DNA of 64,000 nucleotides from Viscum album (lineage: Eukaryota; Streptophyta; Magnoliopsida; Santalales; Viscaceae), in NCBI GenBank assembly GCA_963277665.1, contig OY728153.1:274448250-274512249 (forward strand). The letters are read 5' to 3'. Positions 47,868 to 58,155 of the stretch are shown here, piece by piece (within the stretch, counting starts at the first letter, position 1; each line of letters starts with the position of its first letter). Position numbers and translations under genes: made by a program. The notes under the pieces are model-generated. The model was not told the DNA's origin, did not search any database, and was given only the letters and a program-made list of their open reading frames with translations.

Positions 47868-48070
47868 AAAAATTATATATATATATATATATTCATATAT
47901 TTTTGCGGTAAAGTTATTTATATACTATATTTAACGATAAAGATATATTTATATAAAAATTCATTTATATATGATGTATACACACAATATTGATACATAG
48001 ACAGGTACGCCTTTATATTTCTCACATACACACACAAATATTTACACACACATACACACACACAAACATA
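47868..48070. repeat. Microsatellite stretch (AT)n and (AC)n
   Basis: (AT)n at 47,868-47,893 and interrupted (AC)n runs at 48,024-48,066 within the CACTA-type element interior. Another (AT)n is at 48,954-48,979 and one outside the element at 50,365-50,382. Confidence 0.85.
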
Positions 48071-48375
48071 GATATATATGTATTTATTTAGGTATATTAG
48101 AATATACAAATAAATATATATTTATCTATAAACACACACATGTTTAAAAATAAAATTTTTCTTGTATGGGTATATATAAAAATATTAATGTGTATTTATT
48201 AGGTAAATAAAATGGATAATTATTTATTTTAAATGAAATTGATAATAAATAATTATTTTTCATATGTTTTATATATTTTAAAATACATTTTAATGAAAAT
48301 ATGTATTTATAGAATTGATTTATTATAAGTAAATATAAGAAAATATGCATATATGTAATTATAAATAAATCTATA

Positions 48376-48660
48376 TTATAAAAAATTGTAAAATTTCATA
48401 ACCAAATTTTCTATATGAATGTAATCCTTGAGAATAAAATCATTCCCCACTGAAAATGGATAATAATACTCTCTTAAACGAAGATGAAGTTGTATCGAAT
48501 GTGAAAATATTAGTGTATCCCAACTAAAAGCTCCGTTTTGGAGGCCTTCTGGGAATTTTTTGTCCCTAAAAAAATAGTTATTGGGGTTATATTTAATAAA
48601 TACAGTGTAGCTCTCTTCATAGGCTTTTAGTTGATATGTTTTAGGCCTAAATGGACACAT
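48376..48660 (-). other. 94-codon open stretch inside the CACTA-type element, unrecognised
   Basis: The minus strand is open for 94 codons with a mixed, non-repetitive composition (YNPNNYFFRDKKFPEG, SFSV-like text near the end). It is the only non-simple sequence in an AT-rich interior and so could be a captured host fragment. I recognise no family, and a chance open frame is just as likely. Confidence 0.15.
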
Positions 48661-49774
48661 GGATCAAATGTTATGTCCGCATAAAGTTCAAGTCATGTTT
48701 TCAACTTATCTTAGATCATTCATTTATTCATTTAGTTTTTATGTAAACCGATTATTATTAAATGACTATTAGTTAATAATAATAACCAAATTATTAATTT
48801 AAAATATCTTTTAATTACTTAATAATCAATTTTCCCTAAATATTATATATATTAATTATAAATGCATATTTATCCCTACATAAATCATATTTTAAAAAAT
48901 ATATTTTATTTATATCAATATAAATATATTTATGTATTAATATATTATTTTTAAAGATATATATATATATATATATATTAAAATATACCCATTATGAGTT
49001 CTAGAAAAAAAGTGATGATAAAGGGGAGCTTTATCACTGCTAGTAAAAAAGAGCTGATAAAGCCCCCCATCATCACTGCTTTTACTAGCACTAATAAAGG
49101 GACCCCTTTATCAACACTTTTGTATTAGTGATGATAAAAGGCCCCCCTTTATCAACTTTGTTTTATTACCACTAATAAAGGGTCCCATTTATTATCCCTC
49201 TATTCTCCGATAAAGACCCCCTTTATCAGCACTGATAACAGCCCCACTTTTTCAGTGATTTTCTAGCGCTGATAAAGACAAGAATTGGATAAAAACATAT
49301 TTATAGTAGTGACTAGGATTTTTCAAGATGGGTCAGGTGCCAAAGAAAATGAAACCATTTATTTTTTTGAATGTTTGTGATAAATTTTACTTTCCAAGTT
49401 AATTCTAAAAAATAATGTTTGAAATGTCTATAATAGTGTATTTTTTCTTTTATTTGTGATATAGTTTTTATTGTAATTAAATTATTAATTTTACATACCC
49501 TCTATTTTCCTCAATTTTCTTATATTTTTTGTTTTAGTATGCTATAATGTTTATAGAACACTACTGTAGTATGACCTTTATCAGTGGTAAACATTCACTA
49601 ATAAAGGCCGATAGTTATCAATCGTTTTTTATAACTGATAAAGATCACCCTTAATTAGTTCTTTTCTAGAACATGTAAAAGGGTCACCCTTTTAACAATT
49701 TTTATATCAAAAATTACTTTTACCACTAATAAAGACTTTTTCTAGCATGGTTAAAATCTCATTTTGTAGTAGTG

Positions 49775-50926
49775 ATTTATGAATTAATGTGAAAATAAAA
49801 TTATAAAAAAAAAGTAACAAGAAAAAGCCAACATCAACATTATTTTTCTTACTTAGAGAAGGAGAATTCTTGATAAAGATCACGAATCAGTGAATGAAAG
49901 AACCCAACCTCTCAGTGGGTAACATCGACCAATAGATCTATGATCGTATTGTGAGGATACCAAAATGTTGAAGGGGTGCTAATTCCTTCTTCTCAAACGA
50001 TGAAAAACATTATGATAGGAAAGGATAATTGAGAGGCTTTCTTACTATCAGTTTTCAACAATAGAAGGTATCACATCCAATTATATATCCATCCATGACA
50101 CATTAATTTCATTAAATGATCCGCATAAGCCATATTTATGTATCCATATACATTTATTCTAATTTTCAGTAATTCATTGAGTCATATTCAGTGAATATTC
50201 AACGCAGTTAATCCATTTATAGTAGACTATAACTGAAAATAAAACCATTTGATATAAATATATTTATATAAAATATATATATTTATTTTCAAATGTATTT
50301 AATACACGCATAATAATACTTTCATTAAATGAATGTATTAAATGTACACTTATATATAATATTGTATATATATATATATATAGTGCCTATACAACTTATA
50401 GAAGAGCTATTTTAGATCATTTTATTCCACAATTTTTTATTTATCTTATGTGGGGTGGCGATCAAAGATCACAAAAGTGAATTTAGGATGATGTGCTGGG
50501 GGAAGATGATAAGAAGGTGGGGATGGGCTATTCCAGTGTAGGGTCTATAGGTTTCCATTCACAACCTATATGCCTATGGGATATTAGACCATGTATTCTT
50601 AAAGGCCTTTGTACCTCTTGGTTTGTGAGTCATATAAGGGTTCCCTCAAACCCAATTAAAAATAATGTTAATCTAGATAATAAAATAAAAACAAAAAAAA
50701 TCTAAAAATCCTTTGGTTCAGGATGCATTTTGAGAGTTTCATTGAATCTTTAATAACTTTTCAAGGGACACATGAAATTTATTCACAAATTTATCAAAAC
50801 AAAAATAAGTGAGGGGATTTAATGTATTTATTCTATAGTGTTAAAATGAGTTTTTATATGTTTTTTACATATAATATTTATTTAAATAAAATTATGTTTA
50901 AAATATTTCTAAAAATAATCTAAAAA
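49775..50926. other. AT-rich spacer, no gene seen
   Basis: No coding frame or repeat that I can support apart from the short (AT)n at 50,365-50,382. Confidence 0.5.
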
Positions 50927-50990
50927 GGTGTCTAGGCCGATGACACCTTTCTGTTTAATTTAAAGGCGGCTTAACCAATGTCACCTTTGC
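50927..50990. repeat. Left inverted-repeat patch of the 50.9-61.7 kb composite
   Basis: 50,927-50,950 forms a perfect 9-bp stem (AAAGGTGTC / GACACCTTT). The segment 50,942-50,990 pairs with the reverse complement of 61,699-61,748 at about 36 of 50 positions, with AAAGGCGGC, AATGTC and CCTTTGC shared exactly. It could be a terminal or subterminal inverted repeat of the MULE that lies between. Confidence 0.5.
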
Positions 50991-51054
50991 CAATCATTGA
51001 CTCAAATCAATGACTTGGAAAAGGAAACATCCACGTTGATGACTTTTACCTACC

Positions 51055-51150
51055 CAATATAAATTGGCACCCACCCCTCCACCTTATCCCCAATCAATTC
51101 CACTCCCTCTCTAAAATTATACTCTCTCACTCTCTAAAAGTTTCTCGACA
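51055..51150 (+). promoter_or_regulatory. Promoter-like stretch (TATA plus pyrimidine patch)
   Basis: CAATATAAATTGGCACCC near 51,057 is followed by CT-rich text (ACTCCCTCTCT, CTCTCACTCTCTAAAAG) at 51,105-51,140, the combination common at plant core promoters. It sits just inside the left inverted-repeat patch and faces the MULE genes, though 3.4 kb upstream of them. Confidence 0.35.
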
Positions 51151-51479
51151 GTCTATCCCATGTATGTGGTGTTTTTAGTAGCCTAAAAGGAGTGCCTAAT
51201 TTCTTGAATCATCATTTAGAGGATTTTTTATTATTTATTTTAATGTTATATATTTACATAGTTTTTCCAATTTTAGTTAGTTTTAAATATATTATTTACT
51301 TAGTTGTTTAGTTAGTTAGATATAGTTTAGAAATAATAATTGTTATTAATAAATGGAATATTATTATTTATTTATGACTTTTGAGTAATGAATTTTTATT
51401 TAGACTTAGTAATGGATTTACTATTATAAAAAGATTATTACATAGTATAACTTGGTAGTTTTCAAACATTAGTGAAATA

Positions 51480-51925
51480 ATTAGGAATTAATATTAACTA
51501 GGCGATGAATAAATATTAGTTAAATAATGATTTACTAATAATTAACTATTAAATAACTAAGGATTAGGTAATTATAAATTAGTGATTAAGTATTGATTAC
51601 CTAATTAATAACATAGGATTAATGAATGATTAGATTACTAATAACATATGATTAACATTGTCTTAACCTAGAATAAAGTAATGATAAATAAATGATTAAA
51701 TAATGATTAACCAATAATTTAGTAATGATGAAAAATAATTAAAAAATAAATAACTATAAAGTAGGTAACTATTAATTAAGTAATGATTAATAAGAGATTA
51801 ATAAATGAGTAAAGAATAATTATGTTAGGATTAAATAATGTTTAAATAAGGATTAGATAAATAATTAATAACCAATGATTAACTAATGATTAAATAATGA
51901 TTAACTAATAATTAGTCAAAATATC
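51480..51925. repeat. 11-bp-phased AT minisatellite, left part
   Basis: The DNA divides into 11-base units of consensus GATTAAnnAAT. Around 51,523-51,655 twelve units in a row keep exact 11-base phase (GATTTACTAAT, AATTAACTATT, AAATAACTAAG, GATTAGGTAAT ...). Phase is kept even where unit sequence has drifted. The array is cut at about 51,925 by a LINE fragment. Confidence 0.85.
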
Positions 51926-52465
51926 CAGGACCTAGGAAAACATGGTCCTATAATTTATTAATAAAAATTAAAAAACAAAAGCCAGGGAGCACAATGGTTT
52001 TTACAAAGGAGGAAACGAGTTACACCCATCATATCTATGTCAACCAAAGATAAGAAATTATTGGGTATCTCAAATGACTACATTGATGTTGTCTATATAT
52101 CCACCTTCTTTGATAATGTATCTACCGTCTGATTGGATTTTTTATAGGCATGTGAGACCATTAGGCTGATCTTATTGGTTACTTGAATGCATTTGATCTA
52201 ATGTGGGAGAAATATCCATGGAACCTTTCTTTTCCTTACCCTCAATACTTGAATAGAAAGTATTGAGTCTGAATCAATCCATATCTTATCCCAACCATGA
52301 TGGATAGCATGTTTGATAGCTTGTATTATTCCACATAATTCAGCCACAAAAGCATTACTAATTCCAAGATAGTGACAAAATCACCCTTTGGTGAACCTAA
52401 GATATGTCAGAAAAACACCTTCACAACCTGAGGGGCCTAGTGCACCAGCTGCTACACCAATGATT
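51926..52465 (-). pseudogene. LINE RNase H-like fragment inserted in the minisatellite
   Basis: The minus strand reads GALGPSGCEGVFLTYLRFTK, HYLGISNAFVAELCGIIQAI, KHAIHHGWDKIWIDSDSIL, then VPWIFLPH and MVSHAYKKSNQTVDTLSKK. This is the plant LINE-type RNase H domain (RVT_3): A-x-x-A-E-L-x-x-x-x-x-A-I, W-x-x-x-W-x-E-S-D-S, then S-H-x-x-R-E-x-N-x-x-A-D-x-L-A. The E and D of the active site (A-E-L and D-S-D-S) are kept. Only the 3' end is present, as for a 5'-truncated LINE; minus-strand AT-rich tail text lies toward 51,926. It interrupts the 11-bp array, so it is younger than the array. Confidence 0.82.
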
Positions 52466-53250
52466 AATGAGTGATTAAAGGATGATCAATTAATGATTAA
52501 GGAATGATTAATACATGATTAATTAATGATGAGGTAATGATCAACCAAAAATTAAGTAATGATTAACTATTAATTAACTATAAGCTAACTACTTAAATAA
52601 TGATCATATAGTAGTTAACTAATAATTAACTTTAAATAAAATACTTAATAACTATTATTTAAGTAATTATTAATGAGTGTTTAAAAAATGATTAAGGTGT
52701 AGTAAACTTAGGATTAACTATTTCATAATACACAATTATGTCATGATTCACTAATGATTAACCAATGATTAAAGAAATATTAATCTACAATCATCTAATT
52801 ATTAGTTAATTATTAATCATTTATTATGTAATGATTACTCAATTATTAATTAACAACTGAATTAGGAATAACTAATGAGGAATTAATTACTAAATAATAA
52901 TTAGTTAATGATTAACTATTAATTAAATTTAAAATAGCTACATAAGAACTATTGGTTAATGAATGCATATAGAATTATTAACTAGTGATTAATAATTCAT
53001 TAATGACTGATTATATAATTATTAACTTAGTAATAAGTAACTATTAACTTAGGAATAAGTAATTATTAACTTAGAATTAATTAACACTTAACATGGGATT
53101 AATAAAAGATTAATTATTATTTAAATTTAAACTAACTACTTAAGAAATATTAATTAATGAATTATTAACTAATGACATAGTAATGATTAACTATGTATTA
53201 ACTTATTATTAAATAATTATTAACTATTTATTAATTTCATATTACCATTG
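52466..53250. repeat. 11-bp-phased AT minisatellite, right part
   Basis: The array resumes at once after the LINE fragment: from about 52,462 GATTAATGAGT, GATTAAAGGAT, GATCAATTAAT, GATTAAGGAAT, GATTAATACAT, GATTAATTAAT, GATGAGGTAAT run in exact 11-base phase. It decays gradually and ends near 53,250. Every third unit returns to the same reading frame (33 bp), but stops (TAA, TGA) make it non-coding. Confidence 0.85.
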
Positions 53251-53289
53251 AATTAACATAGGATCAAATAGGGCTATCGAATATGGATA

Positions 53290-54170
53290 ACTACATTGAA
53301 AAAGAGGCTCAAATGCACAATTGATTTGTTACTCCCATGATTTATATAATTCATAGCATGATGAAAACATGGTTTGATACTCTTTATGGATATATTTTAG
53401 ATGATTCAAATTCTATTTATAAACAACCAAACATAGCTTTAGGAAGATTAAAAATTATATTACAAAAAAATAGTATCATATTTTAGGATATAATAAGATG
53501 TTATAAAATTTTGATAAAGTAAATATTATGTGTTTATCTAACAAATGAAATCCCTACCGAGATAATATAAAAGGATGTGAGTCTATCATAGAGGAACCTA
53601 GTGGTAACAACCATGAATTGGGTGATTGATATGGACTCAATCGTCACCTGGTGCATGAAAATGGGACTTATTGCACGCCAAGTTTGAAATTCCTCGGGGA
53701 TATTATTTATATGATTCAAATTATATTTATGAACTATTGAACATACCTTTAGGAAGATTAAAATTTTCACTACAAAACAATAGTATCATCTTTTAGGATA
53801 TAAGAAGTCGTTTGAAAATATTGGTGAAGTAAATATTACATGGTTATCTAAGCAATGAAATCTATAACTGGATATTACAAGTGGGTGTGGATCTAACACA
53901 AAGGTACCTAGGGGTAACAACATACAAAAATAAAATTGACCATGACTTGATATTCACTTAGTGTATGATAAAATAACTTAATAAAAACTTGGTTTAACAC
54001 TCTTGATGGATATTACATAGATGATTCACAATCTTTTTATAAACAAATGAACAAAATTTTTGGAAGATTTAAAAATATACTACCAAACATTAATGTCATC
54101 TTTTGGGATATTAGAGTATGTTCTAAAATTTTGGTAAAGTAAATATTGTGTGGTTAATGATACATGATTA
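53290..54170 (+). repeat. Tandem repeat of ~310 bp, about 2.8 copies
   Basis: The anchor AGGAAGATTAAA lies at 53,441, 53,751 and (as TGGAAGATTTAAA) 54,061, so the period is 310 bp. Each copy also has GATGATTCAAATT before the anchor and AATAGTATCATCTTTTAGGATAT, AAGTAAATATTA and TGGTTATCTAA after it. Copies are diverged. It lies directly between the minisatellite and the MULE transposase. No coding function seen. Confidence 0.85.
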
Positions 54171-54429
54171 TTCTTTATTTTCAATATTATTTAAACTACT
54201 GAAATCTTGATCAAAAGAATTTTCACATATAAAATCTTGTTTGCCTAAGTCTACTATAATGGGGAGGTAATTCAAACCAATAAAAGAGACTCTTATAATA
54301 GACAACTATAAAAAATTGTTCAGAAATATGATTGTGAACTCCTAATAAAAATCCAAGAAATAATTCATGGTTAGTTAAATATGGTAACCAATCAATAGAT
54401 CCAGTTTATTATATATAGACATTTTCAAT

Positions 54430-56790
54430 TTTTGGATATGTTATTTCATCTATCTTTTCTAGTGGGTGCTGATGAGGACTAGGTCCACAAAGAAATTTAT
54501 TTTCCCAATGGTCAGATGGTACCATGATAGAGTTATATGTTAAGGTTTTTAGTGTATAATATAAAAATCTAATTTTACATAGACATAGACATAAAAGAGT
54601 GGTTGAAAAATATCCATCCTAAGAAAATGAGTTTATTCCCTACGATATGGAAGGAGAAAAACTAAATGATCTCTTAGATGTAATTTTTTTTTTGATAATG
54701 AGGAAGTTTAAAAGAATGAAACATATGAAGAAAATATTGTTGATGAGGAGGAATATATATAACTTAGGGAGGAAGATTATATAAATGTATTAGTTTTACA
54801 GTAGCCTCAACAGACAATAAATAATCCACCACTCTTCACATATTGTTAGGAAGAAATGACACCTTTTCCTGAATTCAACAGGAATGTTATCACACCTGCA
54901 ACTAAGTTTCCTATAATTATAGAGGATATATTTAGTTAGCTAGAAAAAACTTTATATGTTTGAATATATTTTCCAAGTAAAAATATAATGAAAAAAATAC
55001 AAAAAAGATTTCATATTGAGAGACAATGTAGATATTTAATTTAGGATTCAAGCCATACAAAATACTTCATATGGTGTGACAAATATGGAGATGATTGTAG
55101 ATTCTACTTGAGGGTGATCCCTGGTTTTTCTTTTGGAGGTTGGAGAATTTATAACATTGAGGCATCTAATACTTACATTTATCCAAACTTGTAATAATAT
55201 CATACATAATTGGATGCTGAATTTGTGTCATCTATTATTATTGACCTGAATAGGACCTACCACGATGTACCTGTATCCCTTGTGCAGGAGTGAATAATTT
55301 TTTTTGGTTATATTATTTCCTATAATAAGTCATGTATGGAGAATAATAAGGTAATTTTTAAGGTATATGGTGATTGGTATGACTCATATATAATGTTTTC
55401 ACAATTTCTAGACATAATGAGATACATTGAACAAGTTGTCTTTCATATCGATATGACCAAACATGTTTCTCAAGATGACCGACTTGATCCATCTCATATC
55501 AAATTTCATTAGTTATTATGGGAATTCCTTCCCTATATTTTATAATTTCATTTATGTAAATAGTTCTTACAAATTGATGGGACGTTTTTTATGGAAAATA
55601 CATGGGTGTATTTTTAATTAAAATAATATAGGATAGAAAATATTCACCATGTCCAATTTCATTTTATATTGTGGAGAAGGAAAATTACGAATCATAGAGT
55701 TAGATTTTAGCATGTCCCAATAACCATTTCATCCACATTCGGAGTGTCTGTTTGATATCTTATCATTATCAATCAATAAATGAGGAAACTAATGCATATA
55801 TTCTTAAATGGAGACCCTGTGAATGAAAATTGTTAGTACTGCATCAGACACATTGCTAGAAATGTGCGAAAAACATTCAATGATGAACCTATCAATAAGG
55901 AAATCATGAGGCATAGTTTACAATCTCATTAATATTTTTTAATATTTCAATGTCATGATAAGATTAATTTCTGTGAAATGAGATCGCATTCATGTAGAAT
56001 ATGAGCTATATTAATGAAGTTTTGAAAAAGTATAGAAGAAATATTCATGGCTAATCCGGGAGTGTATGATTATCTGATGCAGATTCTAAAAAAAAATAAA
56101 CATTGGCATATGACGAGGGGAATAAGTACAGACACATGGTTAAAAAAATTGTGGAGTTCATTAATGTAGCCTTAAAGGGGATTCATAATTTACCTATAAC
56201 TATCTTAGTTTAGGAGAAATTTTATCTTTCTCTCAAATACTTTGTTGAAATAGAAAAACAAACTATAGATGGGATTCATCAAGGGATAAGGTACATATAA
56301 CACTTTCAATGAGAGATAAAAAATAAAATTGAAGAAAATTATTGTTATAAATTGAACCTTTTATACTTTGAATACTCTTGATTTCAAGTGAAAGAGTTTT
56401 CAGACTACATCATAGGAAGTAGCAGTTGAGTCTTGGTGGTATTACTAGAAGTGAGACATTTTTAATGTGGAAACTTCCAGGAATTGTGGTTTCCATGCTC
56501 ACACACCATTACAACATGTGACTCTATGATCATATCATGAGAATCATATATTGTTCCAATGGGAAAGATGGACACCATTTCTAACTGCTATGTTTGACCA
56601 TGGATGCCTATTGGGGAGTTTCAGCATTTTACAATTCCTAAAGACCAGCCGATATTGATACTTGACATCAACAGGTTGTGACAACGAGAGAGACTAAAGT
56701 CAATAAGGATGCAATATGAGATGAACTAGTCTCAATAATAAGGGAAACATATGACATGAAACATATGTCATTAAGATGGACATAAAAGGA
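54430..56790 (+). pseudogene. Mutator-like (MULE) transposase, dead
   Basis: Plus-strand fragments in the order of plant MULE transposases. N-terminal part about 54,450-54,700 (NLFSQWSDGTMIELYVK). FAR1/MuDR DNA-binding-like part about 55,020-55,200 (ERQCRYLI, CDKYGDDCRFYLRVIPG). Linker VPVSLVQE and IISYNKSWM. DDE core start near 55,560 (FLQIDGTFF, matching V-D-G-T-F-L). Then YCIRHIARNVRKTFNDEP near 55,840-55,890 (the Y-C-x-R-H-I-x-x-N motif) and AYDEGNKYRHMVKKIVEF then INVALKGIHNLPITIL near 56,110-56,210. A SWIM zinc finger lies at about 56,470-56,525 (CGNFQELWFPCSHTITTC). Full-length span of about 2.3 kb but many stops and shifts. A PMD gene follows, a known plant MULE arrangement. Confidence 0.88.
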
Positions 56791-57120
56791 AGTGATGCCT
56801 TGACATTACTAGACTGAGTTCACACTCTCAACCACAATGATGTATTACCTCCAATGTGAACTTTTCATATTTTCAATTACATCGTTTTAATATAAAATCC
56901 TTCATTTTTTAGAATTCTATGACATTTATGAATATTTTTACTATACGATAATAAATATTTGATAAATTATACAACCATTTACATAAATCACTCACAAGAT
57001 AATCTTATTAAATGTTACATCATTTCAATAAATAATAATTTCTTCTACATAATTCTCCTCCCTTTTCAAAGGTTTTTCACATGATAGAAACATTTTTTTA
57101 AATCATACATTGGTTTTCAT
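56791..57120. other. Spacer after the MULE transposase, no gene seen
   Basis: AT-rich, no supported frame; it leads into the 239-bp tandem repeat. Confidence 0.5.
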
Positions 57121-57850
57121 AATAATCCTTTCATATTCAAAATACAAGTAATATGACATGTACATGTGAGTTGACATGAAATAATAATCAAAATATCCAT
57201 GGATACACTATAAAGAAATCATATAAGCAACCAACCATGAAATATACCAAAATGTGATAAATCATACATAAATTACAAATCACACCATTTGGGATCTAAA
57301 TTATTGGTATATGTGATAGACATGAAATAAATACTAAATCCATAAGTTGTATCCAATTTATATAACCCATGTGTTCACATTACAATTAATATGACAGGTA
57401 CATGTGAGATGACATGAAAGCATAATCAAACAATCCATGGATACACCCTAAATAAATCACCTGAACAGATAACCATGAAATATACCATCATGTGATAAAT
57501 CAGACATAAATGAAAAAGAAAACCATTTGGGATATAACCTATTGGTATACATACTAGAAATGAATGAAACCCTCAATCCATAAGGTGGATCAAACCGATA
57601 TAACCTACGTGTGCACATTATAAGGAATATGACATGTACATGTGAGACGGAATGAAAGCATAATCAAACTATCAATTGATACACCATAATTCAATCATGT
57701 GATCAAATAACCATAAAATATACCATCATATGAGAAATAATACATAAAGGAAAACTCACACCGTTTGGGATATAAACTATTGGTATACATGTTAGATAGG
57801 AAATAAATCCTTAATCCATAAGGTGGATCCAACCGATATAACCTATACGT
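57120..57850. repeat. Tandem repeat of ~239 bp, three copies
   Basis: ACATGTGAG falls at 57,161, 57,400 and 57,638 (spacings 239 and 238). Each copy also has ATATGACATGTACATGTGAG, GCATAATCAAAC, ATCCATGGATACACC, ATATACCATCATGTGA, CATTTGGGATATAA and CCATAAGGTGGATCCAACCG (copies vary). It lies between the MULE transposase and the PMD gene on the presumed element. Confidence 0.88.
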
Positions 57851-58155
57851 GAAATAATATATTTTTAAAGTAAAACACATAAAAACACGACTTTATTCCA
57901 ATACATAACAAGCTATTTCATAAATTAAACAATACCAAATTAACAAAAAACCCTTTACAAGGTAAAAACATATCTAAAAACACTTTATAAATATTATTTT
58001 AGAAACATGAAGACATACCCTATTTATTTTGGTAAGAAAAATATCATTAAAAATGAGAATAGACATGTTATTTATTACATTATACTAGTAATAACATTGT
58101 ATTAACCATAAAATTATATTTATATTATACACTTAATAAATATTTCATTTTTACA

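Larger units (their letters stand above)
47183..49774. mobile_element. Non-autonomous CACTA-type element (possibly two units)
   Basis: The left end is CACTACTACAAAAT at 47,183-47,196; the reverse complement of 49,761-49,774 is identical, a perfect 14-bp terminal inverted repeat of CACTA type. The flanking triplets are ATC and ATT, so a 3-bp target duplication is one base short of perfect. Subterminal regions (47,270-47,540; 49,000-49,290; 49,570-49,750) are packed with CTGATAAAGG / CCTTTATCAG in both orientations, the usual transposase-binding arrangement. Two more ends, ATAGTAGTG at 49,303-49,311 and CACTACTG at 49,559-49,566, suggest either a 47,183-49,311 unit plus a small 216-bp unit (49,559-49,774), or internal rearrangement. 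No transposase is encoded. The interior is AT-rich with microsatellites. Confidence 0.75.

Noticed and set aside
48376..48660. 94-codon frame as a captured gene
   Set aside because: No family recognised and no splice or homology support; listed only as an unrecognised open stretch.
50493..50705. 70-codon frame
   Set aside because: Isolated in AT-rich spacer, no recognisable domain or signal.
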